A stretch of DNA of 64,000 nucleotides from Erinaceus europaeus. Its lineage: Eukaryota > Chordata > Mammalia > Eulipotyphla > Erinaceidae. The stretch covers positions 101,978,999 through 102,042,998 of the forward strand of contig NC_080166.1 of NCBI RefSeq assembly GCF_950295315.1, read 5' to 3'. Positions 22,567 through 33,696 of this stretch are shown here, one piece after another; the stretch's first letter is position 1, and each line of letters begins with the position of its first letter. The notes under the pieces are model-generated. The model was not told the DNA's origin and searched no databases. It saw nothing but the letters and a program-made list of their open reading frames with translations. Position numbers and translations under genes: made by a program.

Positions 22567-22842
22567 GGGAGTCGGGCTGTAGCACAGCGGGTTAAGCGCA
22601 GGTGGCGCAAAGCATAAGGACCAGCATAAGGATCCTGGTGCGAACCCCGGCTCCCCACCTACAGGGGAGTCGCTTCACAGGCGGTGAAGCAGGTCTGCAG
22701 GTGTCTATCTTTCTCTCCTCCTCTCTGTCTTCCCCTCCTCTCTCCATTTCTCTCTGTCCTATCCAACAACGACAACAACAATAATAACTACAACAATAAA
22801 ACAACAAGGGCAACAAAAGGGAATAAATAAATAAATACATAA
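22567..22842 (+). repeat. SINE, group A, young and full length
   Basis: Intact head GGGAGTCGGGCTGTAGCACA, CTCCCCACCTACAGGGGAGT, CTCTGTCCTATCCAACAACG, ACAACAAGGGCAACAAAAGG and an AATAAATAAATA tail. Flanked by a short duplication AAATGCAG at both ends. Confidence 0.95.
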
Positions 22843-23000
22843 ATGCAGTGTGGTCAGTTTATTTTTATATTTATTTATTTATTTTTTTATTTTCCATGCA
22901 ATGGCTTCTGTTAATTTGTGCCACTGAACTAATGGAATACTTAGTAGTTTTTAGCATCTTGTATTATAAGAAATAATACAGATTATAATATTATACTTGT

Positions 23001-23320
23001 GGGGTTCATATGGTGGCACATCTGGTTGAATGCACATGTTACTATGTGCTAAGGACCCAGGTTCAGGCCCACACTCCCTACATGTAGGAGGGAAGTTTCA
23101 TAAGGTGTGTAACAGGTCTGCAAGTATCTATGTGCCTCTTTCTCTCCTTTCCTCTCTCTCTCTTTCTCTCCCTCTCTCCTCTCATTTCTCTCTGTCTTAT
23201 AAAAAAGGAAAGGAAAAAAAAAAAAAAAAACAGGAGAAGTGACTACCAGAAGTGGTGGATTCCTAGTGTCTGCACTGACTTCCAGAGATAAACCAAGTGA
23301 CAAAATAAGTAAATAAATAT
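23001..23320 (+). repeat. SINE, group B body with group F 3' extension
   Basis: GGTGGCACATCTGGTTGAAT head, AGGACCCAGGTTCAGGCCCA, a long CTCT tract, an A-run, then CCAGAAGTGGTGGATTCCTA and a diverged GACTTCCAGAGATAAACCAA, the group F extension in forward orientation. Confidence 0.8.
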
Positions 23321-23369
23321 GAAATTGCAATTATAAGTTGACATTGAGGAGATTAAAAAACAGAGTAGT

Positions 23370-23652
23370 GGGAGTCGGGCTGTAGCGCAGCGGGTTAAGC
23401 GTAGGTGGCACAAAGAGCAAGGACCGGCATAAGGATCCCGGTTCGAGCCCCCGGCTCCACACCTGCAGGGGAGTTGCTTAACAGGTGGTGAAGCAGGTCT
23501 GCAGGTGTCTATCTTTCTCTCCCTCTCTCTGTCTTCCCCTCCTCTCTCCATTACTCTCTGTCCTATCCAACAACAATGACAACAACAATAATAACAATAA
23601 AACAACAAGGGCAACAAAAGGGAATAAATAAATAAAATAAAATATTAAAAAA
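23370..23652 (+). repeat. SINE, group A, young and full length
   Basis: GGGAGTCGGGCTGTAGCGCA head, GATCCCGGTTCGAGCCCCCG with a consensus-like box B, CTCTGTCCTATCCAACAACA and the CAACAAGGGCAACAAAAGGG tail. AGAGTAGT flanks both sides as a probable target-site duplication. Confidence 0.95.
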
Positions 23653-23762
23653 AGAGTAGTTATATAGCATTTATGAAAACACCTAAACTATAGGCTCTTT
23701 TGTACTATCTCTGAGGCTATTAATTTAATTCAGATTATCTAAGTTAGAAAAGCAATACATTG

Positions 23763-23904
23763 GTTTCAACCAAGGATAATATATCCTGCTAGACTTTCAT
23801 TCAAACTAGAAGGAGGGATCAAAACCTTCTTAGATAAACAACAGTTAAAGGAGGCAACCATCACCAAGCCGGCCCTGAAAGAGGTACTAAAAGACCTCTT
23901 ATAA
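23763..23904 (+). pseudogene. L1 ORF1 (RNA-binding chaperone), C-terminal remnant
   Basis: This is the last 47 codons of ORF1p, the trimeric RNA-binding protein that packages L1 RNA into the ribonucleoprotein. The frame reads FQPRIIYPARLSFKLEGGI and then DKQQLKEATITKPALKEVL up to a TAA at 23902-23904. It lacks the coiled coil and RRM because the element was 5'-truncated on insertion. It matches the end of ORF1 in the minus-strand copy (48268-48410) with few changes. A stretch of about 30 bp to the LTR element, and then 27 bp after it, separates this stop from the ORF2 start. No function can remain. Confidence 0.9.
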
Positions 23905-23933
23905 ACAAGAACATCACTATAATACTTGCAATA

Positions 23934-24404
23934 TGCCGGGATAGCCTGAGGGTACTTCTTCCCGAGCTAGTGCTCTCTGGGTTGGAGAGAACTCAACTGG
24001 AGCTGATCTAGGCTGCTGTGTGGGAGAGGGATCAGGAACTCGTGCTGCACCAACTTCCGCAGGAGATACACTCTGGAACTCTCGGAGCCGGAAAGCAATT
24101 TCCAAGTGTCTTTAATCAGAAGAGCAGCTGTTTTTATACTCTCCAAGTAGGGTGGAAACAGGATGTGATATAGAGAGGGTGGAGAGAAAAGTGACTGGTG
24201 AAAATCAGAGTGTGACAAAGAAGGGATCAGTGTGTGACAAGGAGGGGGTGGAGCAGGAGAGAATCCTATCATAGAACCACCAATGCCCTGGAGTGCTTTA
24301 TGTAAAAGTGATTTATGTAAATAGACCAAAGCTTTGGATCAGTAAAATCCCTATATAGGCATATGGTTAAGCAGAAGCCAGGGGGAGGTGGCAACTACCC
24401 AACA
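23934..24404 (-). repeat. 3' LTR of the LTR element
   Basis: 471 bp, TG...CA ends on the minus strand. It has a TATA box (TATAAAA on the minus strand, complement at 24132-24138) followed about 20 bp further by ATTAAA (complement at 24111-24116), a possible polyadenylation signal in a short R. The apparent 120-codon open frame inside it is identical in the other LTR and shows no protein signature, so I treat it as chance. Confidence 0.93.
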
Positions 24405-24419
24405 TCTCCCCCTTTCTTT
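24405..24419 (-). other. Polypurine tract of the LTR element
   Basis: The minus strand reads AAAGAAAGGGGGAGA directly before the TG start of the 3' LTR, the standard position for the plus-strand primer of retroviral reverse transcription. Confidence 0.9.
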
Positions 24420-24648
24420 TTAACTTTTTGCCATAGTATCAGGAGTGCGGGGCACTTTGTGAGGCAGGGAGACTGATAAGAGGCACACCTTTTTGGGGGG
24501 TTCTACTGTCCCTCCTTGCTCAACCTCTCCATGGAGAGAGAGACTAACAGGATTGACACACCCCTCAGGCTCAAGCCCTTCCAAGCTCAACCATATCCTC
24601 ACAATTCCCCAACATCTTCCTCTTACTTAATGGCCATATATAACTGGT

Positions 24649-25014
24649 TCAATGTCTGTAAAAGGCTTCATCTCTGTCAGGGGAATAGCAGTGTAGGGGT
24701 GAATGGAAACCTGTTGGGAAGAAAGCAGAATGATAGTGTGTAGTGGTAGGAGGAGTCATCGAAGTGGAACCTTCTGGACAAGTGGCCGAAGAAGTGGTTT
24801 TGGAGGCTACAGGAGAATTCGGACATGTGTCTATCAAAACAGGGGTGGGTGAAGAAGCAGCCATGGAGGCAGCAGGAGGTTCCGGACACGTGTGTGCCAA
24901 AATGGGGGTGGCCGAAGAAGTGGCTGTGGAGTCCAAAGGAGAATTCTGACACGTGTCTGCCAAAATAGGGGCCTCAGGGCAAGATGCAGAGGAATTAGGG
25001 TGGGTCAAGATCAC
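24649..25014 (-). other. Open frame with 63-bp tandem repeats inside the LTR element
   Basis: A 121-codon minus-strand frame rich in P, S, T and C. Its centre is made of at least three units of 63 bp (21 codons); unit boundaries fall at about 24758, 24821, 24884 and 24947, each with a GGACACGTGT-like motif. No retroviral domain, signal peptide or membrane segment is visible. A second, overlapping open frame is rich in H, F and C. The whole-codon repeat length keeps the frame open whatever the copy number, so openness alone is not evidence for a protein. It could equally be non-coding packaging or filler sequence. Confidence 0.6.
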
Positions 25015-25375
25015 AACAGGCCTTTGCTTCTTCTTGTTTTTAAGGTGCTGGTTAAGTTCTATGATTACTTCCTTTATCTCTTAGACCTCAGCCTCTAGGT
25101 CCTTAAGCCTTTTGAGAGGTTGCCCTATATATCCCTTAAAAGCTGCTATGATGATCAACAGGATATAAGGTGAAGCCCCGAGAAAAATGTCCCAGATATA
25201 TAAAAATTGTATACTGGAAAAAGAATGCAGGAATTAGAAAAGATTTTCCATGGTGGAGAGATCTCAGGAAAACAATAAGAAAGAAAAAAAATCATAGTGC
25301 CTTAACACAATATTGCAGATACCCAAAAGGTGTGTACTTATCTAAGATGTCTTCTTGAAAATCTGCTGCTTACAT

Positions 25376-25393
25376 GTCCCTGTTCAGGCGCCA
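25376..25393 (-). other. tRNA-Lys primer-binding site
   Basis: TGGCGCCTGAACAGGGAC on the minus strand, two bases after the 5' LTR end. It is complementary to the 3' end of a lysine tRNA apart from a single pyrimidine difference from the commonest lysine primer-binding site. Confidence 0.92.
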
Positions 25394-25395
25394 GA

Positions 25396-25866
25396 TGCCG
25401 GGATGGCCTGAGGGTACTTCTTCCCGAGCTAGTGCTCTCTGGGTTGGAGAGAACTCAACTGGAGCTGATCTAGGCTGCTGTGTGGGAGAGGGATCAGGAA
25501 CTCATGCTGCACCAACTTCCGCAGGAGATACACTCTGGAACTCTCGGAGCCGGAAAGCAATTTCCAAGTGTCTTTAATCAGAAGAGCAGCTGTTTTTATA
25601 CTCTCCAAGTAGGGTGGAAACAGGATGTGATATAGAGAGGGTGGAGAGAAAAGTGACTGGTGAAAATCAGAGTGTGACAAAGAAGGGATCAGTGTGTGAC
25701 AAGGAGGGGGTGGAGCAGGAGAGAATCCTATCATAGAACCACCAATGCCCTGGAGTGCTTTATGTAAAAGTGATTTATGTAAATAGACCAAAGCTTTGGA
25801 TCAGTAAAATCCCTATATAGGCATATGGTTAAGCAGAAGCCAGGGGGAGGTGGCAACTACCCAACA
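25396..25866 (-). repeat. 5' LTR of the LTR element
   Basis: 471 bp; differs from the 3' LTR at about 25405 (G against A) and near 25503 (A against G). TATA box complement at 25594-25600. Transcription on the minus strand would start roughly 25-30 bp beyond it. Confidence 0.93.
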
Positions 25867-25899
25867 GCAATATATCAGAGCAAACATTTTTTTAGAACA

Positions 25900-28800
25900 A
25901 TGGCACTACAATACATTAAATCCATAATATCAATAAATGTCAAGGCTTAAACTCACCCATCAAGAGGCACAGGGTGGGGGGATGGATCAGAAAACATAAC
26001 CCAACCATATGCTGCTTGCAAGAATCCCATCTGTCACAACAAGATAAACACAGACTTAAAGTGAAAGGATGGAAAACTATCATACAGGCTAATGGACCAC
26101 AAAAAAGGGCAGGAACAGCCATTCTCATCTCAGACACGATAGATTTTAAATTCAATAAAGTAATAAAAGGGGCAAGAACATTACATAATGATTAGAGGAT
26201 CAATCAGCCAAGAAGACTTAAGAATTATTAACATCTATGCACCCAACGAGGGACCATCTAAATACATTGAGCATCTACTGAAAGAATTTCAAAAATACAT
26301 CAATAGTAATACAGTAATAGTGGGAGACTTCAATACCCCACTCTCATACTTAGACAGATCAACAAAGCAGAGAACCAATAAAGATACAAGAGAATTGAAT
26401 GAAGAGATCGACAGACTAGACCTCTTGAACATTTTCAGACTCCTCCACCCCAAAAAACTGGAATACACTTTCTTTTCAAATCCACATAACACATACTCAA
26501 GGATAGATCACATGTTAGGCCACAAAGACAGCATCAATAAATTCAAGAGCATTGAAATCATCCCAAGTATCTTCTCAGACCACAGTGGAGTAAAACTAAC
26601 ATTTAACAACAAACGGAAAATTATTAAAAGACACAGAATTTGGAAACTAAACAACATGCTCCTTAAGAACCACTGGGTCAGATATTCACTCAAACAGGAA
26701 ATTCAAATTTTCCTGGAAACTAATGAAAATGAAGATACAACCTATCAAAATATTTGGGACACAGCTAAAGCAGTACTGAGAGGGAAACTTATAGCCATAC
26801 AATCACATATAAAACACCAAGAAGAAGCTCAAATGAACGAACTTACTGCACACCTCAAGGACTTAGAGGAAGAGGAACAAAGGAACCCTAAAGCAACCAG
26901 AAGGACAGAAATCACTAAAGTTGGAGCAGAAATAAACAACATCGAAAATAAAAGAACCATACAAAAGATCAATGAAGCCAAATGTTGGTTCTTTGAAAGA
27001 TTAAACAAAATTGACAAACCCCTAGCCAGACTCACCAAACAAAAAAGAGAGAAGACTCAAATTAATAGAATTGTAAATGATGGAGGAGATATCACAACTG
27101 ACACCACAGAAATCCAGAGAATCCTGCGAAACTTCAATAAAGAACTATATGACACCAAGTTAGAGAATCTGGAAGAAATGGAACAATTCCTAGAAACCTA
27201 TGCATTTCCAAAACTGAACCAAGAAGAACTACAAAATCTAAATGCACTAATCACAGACAAAGAAATTGAAACCGTTATTAAGAATCTCCCCAACAACAAA
27301 AGTCCTGGACCAGATGGCTTCACAAACGAATTCTACAAAACTTTCAGGAAACAGTTAATACCCATACTTCTTAAGCTATTCCATAAGATTGAAGAAACAG
27401 GAATACTCCCTTCCACCTTTTATGAAGCCAACATCACCCTGATACCAAAAGCTGATAGGGACAGAACAAAAAAGGTAAACTACAGACTAATATCACTGAT
27501 GAACATAGATGCCAAAATATTAAACAAGATCTTGGCCAACCGGATACAGCAACACATCAAAAAGATTGTTCATCATGACCAAGTGGGATTCATCCCAGGA
27601 ATGCAAGGCTGGTTCAACATCCATAATTCAATCAATGTCATTCACCACATCAATAAAAGCAAAGCCAAAAACCACATGATTATTTCAATAGATGCAGAGA
27701 AAGCCTTTGACAAAATCCAACACCCGTTCTTGCTCAAAACTCTACAAAAATGGGAATAGATGGGAAATTCCTCAAGATAGTGGAGTCTATATATAGCAAA
27801 CCTACAGCCAACATCATACTCAATGGACAGAAGCTGAAAGCATTCCCCCCTCAAATCGGGGACTAGACAGGGCTGTCCACTGTCACCGTTCTCTTCAACA
27901 TAGTATTGGATGTTCTTGCCATAGAAATCAGGCAAGAGAAAGAAATCAAAGGAATACAGATTGGAAGGGAAGAAGTCAAGCTCTCATTATTTGCAGATGA
28001 TATGATAGTATACATAGAAAGACCTAAAGAATCCAGTAGAAAATTACTGGAAGTTGTTAGGCAATATAGCAAGGTATCAGGCTACAAAATCAAGGTACAA
28101 AAATCAGTGGCATTTCTTTATACAAGCACTAAATCTGAAGAAGAAGACATCCAGAAATCACTCCCATTTACTGTTTCAGCAAAATCAATCAAATACCTAG
28201 GAATAAAGTTGACCAAAGAAGTGAAAGACTTGTATGCTGAAAACTATGAGTCGCTACTCAAGGAAATAAAAACTGATACCAAGAAATGGAAAGATATGCC
28301 ATGCTCATGGATTGGAAGAATAAATATCATCAAAATGAATATTCTCCCCAGAGCCATATACAAATTTAATGCAATACCCATCAAAGTTCCACCAAGCTTC
28401 TTTAAGAGAATAGAACAAACACTACAATCATTTATCTGGAACCTGAAAACACCCAGAATTGCCAAAACCATCTTGAGGAAAAGAAACATAAATGGAGGCA
28501 TCACACTCCCAGTCCTTAAACTATATTATAAAGCCATCATCATCAAAACAGCACGGTACTGGAACAAAAATAGGCACACAGACCAGTGGAACAGAATTGA
28601 AAGCCCAGAAGTAAATCCCAACACCTATGGGCATCTAATCTTTGATAAGGGGGCCCAAAGGATTAAATGGAAAAAGGAGGCTCTCTTCAATAAATGGTGC
28701 TGGGAAAACTGGGTTGTAACATGCATAAGAATGAAATTGAACCACTTTATCTCACCAGAAACAAAAATCAACTCCAAATGGATCAAAGACCTAGAGGTCA

Positions 28801-29720
28801 GACCAGAAACAATGAAATACTTAGAGGAAAACATTGGTAAAACACTTTCCCACCTATACCTCAAGGACATCTTTGATGAATCAAACCCAACTGCAAGGAA
28901 GACTAAAGCAAAAACAAACCAATGGGACTACATCAAATTGAAAAGCTTCTGCACATCCAAAGAAACTATTAAACAAACAGAGAGACCCCTCACAGAATGA
29001 GAGAAGATCTTCACATGCCATACATCAGACAAGAAACTAATCACCAAAATATATAAAGAGCTCAGCAAACTTAGCACCAAAAAAGCAAATGACCCCATCC
29101 AAAAATGGGCAGAGGATAGGAACAAAACATTCACCTCAGAGGAGGTCCAAAAGGCTAACAAACATATGAAAAACTGCTCTAGGTCACTGATTGTCAGAGA
29201 AATGCAAATTAAGACAACACTAAGATACCACCTCACTCCTGTAAGAATGGCATATATCAAAAAGGACAGCAGCAACAAATGCTGGAGAGGTTGTGGGGAC
29301 AGAGGAACCCTTTTACATTGCTGGTGGGAATGTAAATTGGTCCAGCCTCTGTGTAGAGCAGTCTGGAAAACTCTCAGAAGGCTAGACATGGACCTTCCAT
29401 ATGATCCAGTAATTCCTCTCCTGGGGTTATACACCAAGGACTCCATAACACCCAACCAAAAAGAGGTGTGTACTCCTATGTTCATAGCAGCACAATTCAT
29501 AATAGCTAAAACCTGGAAGCAACCCAGGTGCCCAACACCAGATGAGTGGCTGAGAAAGATGTGGTATATATACACAATGGAATACTATGCAGCTATCAAG
29601 AACAATGAACCCACCTTTGCTGACCCATCTTGGACAGAGCTAGAAGGTATTATGTTAAGTGAGCGAAGTCAGAAAGATAAAGATGAGTATGGGATGATCC
29701 CACTCATCAACAGAAGCTGA
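25900..29720 (+). pseudogene. L1 ORF2 (endonuclease-reverse transcriptase), disrupted
   Basis: ORF2p nicks target DNA and reverse transcribes L1 RNA at the nick. Domains are in the usual order: AP-like endonuclease ([18 protein letters not shown] near 26322; SDHSGVK near 26575), reverse transcriptase with the catalytic FADD at 27990-28001, and the cysteine-rich end (CWRGCG ... [10 protein letters not shown], 29280-29337). The start ATG is 25900-25902 and the stop 29718-29720, about 1,270 codons, normal for mammalian L1. It is broken by a 1-nt deletion near 25943, a 2-nt deletion near 26168, a 1-nt deletion near 27750, a compensating pair of indels between about 27858 and 27885, and a TGG to TGA stop at 28998-29000. 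Breaks were located by comparison with the minus-strand copy, so the element cannot make full-length ORF2p. Confidence 0.95.
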
Positions 29721-31064
29721 CTAAGAAGATCTGAAAGGGAAACTAAAAGCAGGACCTGACCAAATTCTAAGTAGGGCACCAAAGTAAAAGCCCTGTGGTG
29801 AGGGGTAGACATGCAGCTTCCTGGGCCAGTGGAGGGTGGGAGTGGGTGGGAGGGATGGGTCACAGTCTTTTGGTGGTGGGAATGGTGTTTATGTACATTC
29901 CTAGCAAAATGTAGACATATAAATCAGTAGTTAATTAATATGAGAGGGGGAAAATTAATTGTATGTCTCGAAGTTTTTCAAAACACAAACTGAATCTTTT
30001 TAATATATAGGCTGTGTATTTGATATGCGGACTCTCTCAAAAGCCTAGACCAAGTAGATTAGAAGCATCCAATAGCACAGCTATATACAAGATACTGGAT
30101 ACTGTACAGCAAACCATAACAAAAGGACTTTTCAAAGTTAACCCAATTACCAAATAATGTGATGATAACATTAACTATCGATTGTCTTTTTGAACCCTAA
30201 GACAGCAGGAACATCACATCTCCACTATAGAGCCCCTACTTCCCCCAGTCCTGGAACCCTTGGATAGGGCCCACTTTCCCGTATGCATCTCCCAATCCAA
30301 ACCAAATAATATTGCATCCGCCGATCACAACCTAACCAATGCAATGATTGCCACCTCAACATGCTTCACCTCAGACTGAGTCCAGAGACTTCACGTGTGG
30401 AATGACATCCCTTCAGCTTCATTACTCGGGTGAGACCTTTCCTTTTATAGTATACTCTAATTTCATCTCAGGTAGTTCACTTTCTAACAAAGTCCCATAA
30501 CCTAGATATACACCAGTTTCTGTGAGAGAGAGCTTATGTTCACACGTATCCATAAACTACTGCAAAATATATACCCGAAAGCAGAAGTACACTAGAGTTT
30601 GCAGTGAGTACCTCCCTAACACTTCCTCTCCACTATTCCAAGCTTGGGATCCATGATTACTCAACAAATTGTTTGGCTTCGTATGTTAACTCTCTTTTCA
30701 ATCACCAGGTTCCAGATGCCATCAGTATGCTGGCTAGGCTTCCCTGGATTGAAGACCCCACCAATGTGTCCTGGAGCTCAGCTTCCCCAGTGACACACCT
30801 TACTGGGGAAAGAGAGAGGCAGACTGGGAGTATGGACCTACCAGTCAACGCCCATGTTCAGCGGGGAAGCAATTACAGAAGCCAGACCTTCTACCTTCTG
30901 CAACCCTCAATGACCCTGGGTCCATGCTCCCAGAGGGATAGAGAATGGGAAAGCTATCATGGGAGGGGGTGGCTTATGGAGATTGGGTGGTGGGAATTGT
31001 GTGGAGTTGTACCCCTCCTACCTTTTGTTTTTGTTCATTAATCCTTTCTCAAATAAAAAATTTA
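29721..31064 (+). other. L1 3'UTR of the plus-strand copy
   Basis: About 1.3 kb ending GTGTGGAGTTGTACCCCTCC and AAATAAAAAATTT, with AATAAA at 31052-31057. It is co-linear with 43038-44386 in reverse. It serves as reference for the many isolated 3'UTR fragments elsewhere in the window. Open frames in it (for example 30604-31041) recur in every copy and are not genes. Confidence 0.9.
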
Positions 31065-31098
31065 AAAATAAAAAAGAAGAATGGAGAAGGAAAAAAAA

Positions 31099-31180
31099 TT
31101 CATTATAGCTTGGCATTGAAATAGTGTGAGATTACTAACTTTAAATAAATCCTGATTCTATAAATTTTATTTATAGAATT
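31099..31180 (+). other. Probable 3'-transduced sequence of the L1
   Basis: Non-L1 sequence between the first A-rich end of the L1 and the right target-site duplication. It carries AATAAA at 31144-31149, about 30 bp before the terminal A-run at 31181, a normal polyadenylation spacing. It is absent from the 3' end of the minus-strand copy. Confidence 0.8.
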
Positions 31181-31202
31181 AAAAAAAAGCAATACATTGT
31201 CT

Positions 31203-31421
31203 TTTAATTTTTATTATCTCTATTTGTTTATTGTATAGAGACAGCCAGAAATCAAGAGTTAATGGGGGTAATAGCGAGGGAGATAGACAGAGAAACACCT
31301 GTAATACTACTTTACCTCTCACAAAGATTTCTTCTTGCAAATGAGGAACGGGGGTTCAAACTCAGGTCCTTGTGCATTGTAATATGTACACTCAACCAGA
31401 TGTGCCACCACCTGGCCCCCT
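31203..31421 (-). repeat. SINE, group B
   Basis: TTTATTGTATAGAGACAGCC, CACCTGTAATACTACTTTAC, TTCAAACTCAGGTCCTTGTG and CCAGATGTGCCACCACCTGG. It sits only a few bases past the right target duplication of the L1. Confidence 0.88.
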
Positions 31422-33690
31422 AGTTCTGTCTTTATAGAGAAAAACAGTCAAGATCCATTTAATTTTTATTGTTATTTAGCTTTGAAAATAAATAAACATT
31501 TAGTAGAATAGCGAATAATGAAATTGTACTCATATAACAATTATCTTGGCCATATATTATTTTCATAGTTTTTTTTTCCTTATTAGATAGGATTTATAAG
31601 TTCTCTTTTATTTCAGACCCTGGGTTCATTGTTCTTAATTCTTGAACTTCAAGGTGCATATCTTGACCTTGAATTGGCCTCCCTAAAGCCAGCTCTCCAA
31701 TATTTCAATTTCACTCCTTATGGATTTAACTGTTTCTAACTTTTTTACTTCTTTTTTATTATAACTCAGCCTTAACCTTGACTGAAAATCCTTCACTAAG
31801 ATCCTGATGCCCTCAGCTCCTTGAGAGAGTTCTCTGTCTTCCCAGAAGACAGCATGTCTCACTATGTCTGACCCTCCAGATGTGTTTATGTTGATATTTT
31901 CCAATTACTTAGTGATCAGGAATACTACCTCAGCAAATTGATCTTGTTTTCTAACCAGTTAAACTTTTATAGACAGAATCAGCTAAATAGATCTTTGATG
32001 TTGGATAAGGTTACAATTTCAATTTTTTGGACCCCTTCTATCAAATTTTATATCTCTCTTTTATTGAGAATTATTATTTTTGCATAACCAGTATCTCTCT
32101 CCTATACCTGATGTCACTGTTCCTGGGATACTTTTTCATTTTTATAGAACAGGAATGGAGAACATTTTTCTGACAAGGGTCATTTCATATTTATAACTTC
32201 ATTAGTAAACCATACACAATTCTCAACTTAAAAATTAGCACTCTGTTGCATGAAAAAAGCTTCCAGATTTATTGAATTTTGGGTCCAACTGATGCACATT
32301 CCCTGCCTCCAAGATAGACAAGAGACACTCCAGCACTCAAAATTCTTTGATGCCATTGCTTCTTTCAGAAGCTTCCAAAACCTGAAACTAGCCTTCATTC
32401 ATGGCAAGACATAAAGAATACCTAGATTGCTATTTTCACCTTTAATCGATTTTCTTCTTATGTGGAATTTGGAGGATTAACTCCCACACAATTACAAAAG
32501 CAAATGAGGAAAACAATAAATACAGAAGCAAGAAAATTGGCTCTAAGACTTTGTGAGAAGCATGGTAGTTATGGACGAGAAGGTGGAGACAACAGAACAT
32601 CGGTGGAGGTTGTGTGATAGAACTGTACCCTGTTATCTTCCAGTGTTATAAATGTAAACCATTATTAATCACAATTAAAAATTGGCTTGGGAACAATGGC
32701 CTATATAATAGTAACATGCCATCATAAAGTTTCTAATATATCTCTAAATTTTTGACAAATTAATTTTCACTACTACAGCAGCTATTTTCACTCATCTATA
32801 CTCCTAACCACCTATCTCTAGGGATTTCTAGGTGGTAGACAAAATTTTATAAAATACATGTTTTTTGTTTTCTAACAAAACAAATGTTTTTGTTTAAAAA
32901 TATTTTTGTTAGATTTTTGTCTCGTGTGTTTGTGTGTGTGTGTGTGTGTGTGTTGCTGATGTCTCAAGTATACACAATTTAACTGTTCATTATAACTATT
33001 TTAGAGTGACTGAGGTAAAGGTAGAGACACCACAACACCAAAACTTCCCCCAGATTCCCTAGTACTTACATTTGGGGAGGTAGAGGAAAAGCTTAGAAGT
33101 CGGGCATATACAAGGAACGGCAGACACCACTGGGTGAACTATCCTACTAGCCAGACTTTTGTCTTACTAGAATGATTCTTCACCAACCTTTGATACACAG
33201 CACATCACAGTAGCAGATATGGAAATATAATTTGATAGAGGTTGTTCCATATAAAATATGAGTTTTTTATGGAAGGTAGAGAAAGATCTGAGCACCTATC
33301 TGCCATTTTGGGAAGTGACCAGGTTTGAACCCCAAACTATTATTTAAGAAACTTCTATTTAAGAAATGCACTCTCCTGCTTGGCTAACTACCTGGCCAGA
33401 ATGTCCTAAAATTTCGTTCTACATATATTCATCAACTAGCACTTGAATATTCTTGAGTGATCTGAGAGACTTGATGGTTACTATCCTGTTACTGACCTTT
33501 CACTAAGGAATGCCAGTTTTCTGACAAAAAAAGATTACATTACCCCATGTAGCTGAAAGACTAAACAAAATTTCAGTGATATTTTAAATTATTTTTTATC
33601 TCAAAAAACTATATCACTAATCTTAACTTAGATAATTGAACTTAGTTCCGTTTACTTCCTTGGGAGCCTATATTAACAGAGTGCAAAAGT
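31422..33690. other. Mostly unique DNA with old, unclassified repeat remnants
   Basis: About 32140-32290 (GGAGAACATTTTTCTGACAA and following) looks like an old dispersed repeat that I cannot name. About 32455-32680 ends in GAACTGTACCCTGTTATCTT and an A-rich tail, resembling an old L1-type 3' end on the plus strand. 33000-33160 and 33265-33400 contain reversed SINE-like pieces (AGTGACCAGGTTTGAACCCC, CTTGGCTAACTACCTGGCC). (GT)n lies at 32927-32952. No gene is recognised. Confidence 0.45.
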
Positions 33691-33696
33691 CAACTT

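Larger units (their letters stand above)
23934..25866 (-). mobile_element. Young non-autonomous endogenous retrovirus-like LTR element
   Basis: Two 471-bp LTRs, 23934-24404 (3' LTR) and 25396-25866 (5' LTR), differ at only two positions. Read on the minus strand each starts TGTTGGGTAG and ends ATCCCGGCA (TG...CA). The element is flanked by a 6-bp duplication GCAATA (23928-23933 and 25867-25872). Next to the 5' LTR is a primer-binding site TGGCGCCTGAACAGGGAC (minus strand, 25376-25393), as for tRNA-Lys primers, and next to the 3' LTR is a polypurine tract AAAGAAAGGGGGAGA (minus strand, 24405-24419). The 991-bp interior has no gag, protease, polymerase or env. The 6-bp duplication and Lys primer suggest a class II (betaretrovirus-like) parent; this class assignment is inference. 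Confidence 0.93.
23748..31199 (+). mobile_element. 5'-truncated L1 with target-site duplications and 3' transduction, carrying an LTR element
   Basis: The 15-bp duplication AAAAGCAATACATTG is at 23748-23762 and 31185-31199. The L1 starts inside the last part of ORF1 (23763), with ORF2 at 25900-29720 and a 3'UTR to about 31064 (AATAAA at 31052). After an A-rich stretch come about 80 bp of non-L1 sequence (31099-31180) with its own AATAAA at 31144-31149 and a run of A immediately before the right-hand duplication. The LTR element at 23934-25866 is a later insertion. Without it the L1 insertion would be about 5.5 kb. Confidence 0.93.

Noticed and set aside
22592..22840. Recurring short frames reading TERNGERRG-like or ICRPAS-like peptides at many sites
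   Set aside because: They are antisense or sense translations of tRNA-derived SINE bodies.
23967..24329. 120-codon frame, identical at 25429-25791
   Set aside because: It lies wholly within the LTRs, so the duplication is explained by LTR identity; there is no domain and it overlaps promoter signals.
24758..24975. Regular 63-bp repeats considered as a CRISPR-like array
   Set aside because: Repeats are contiguous with no distinct spacers, in a vertebrate LTR element.
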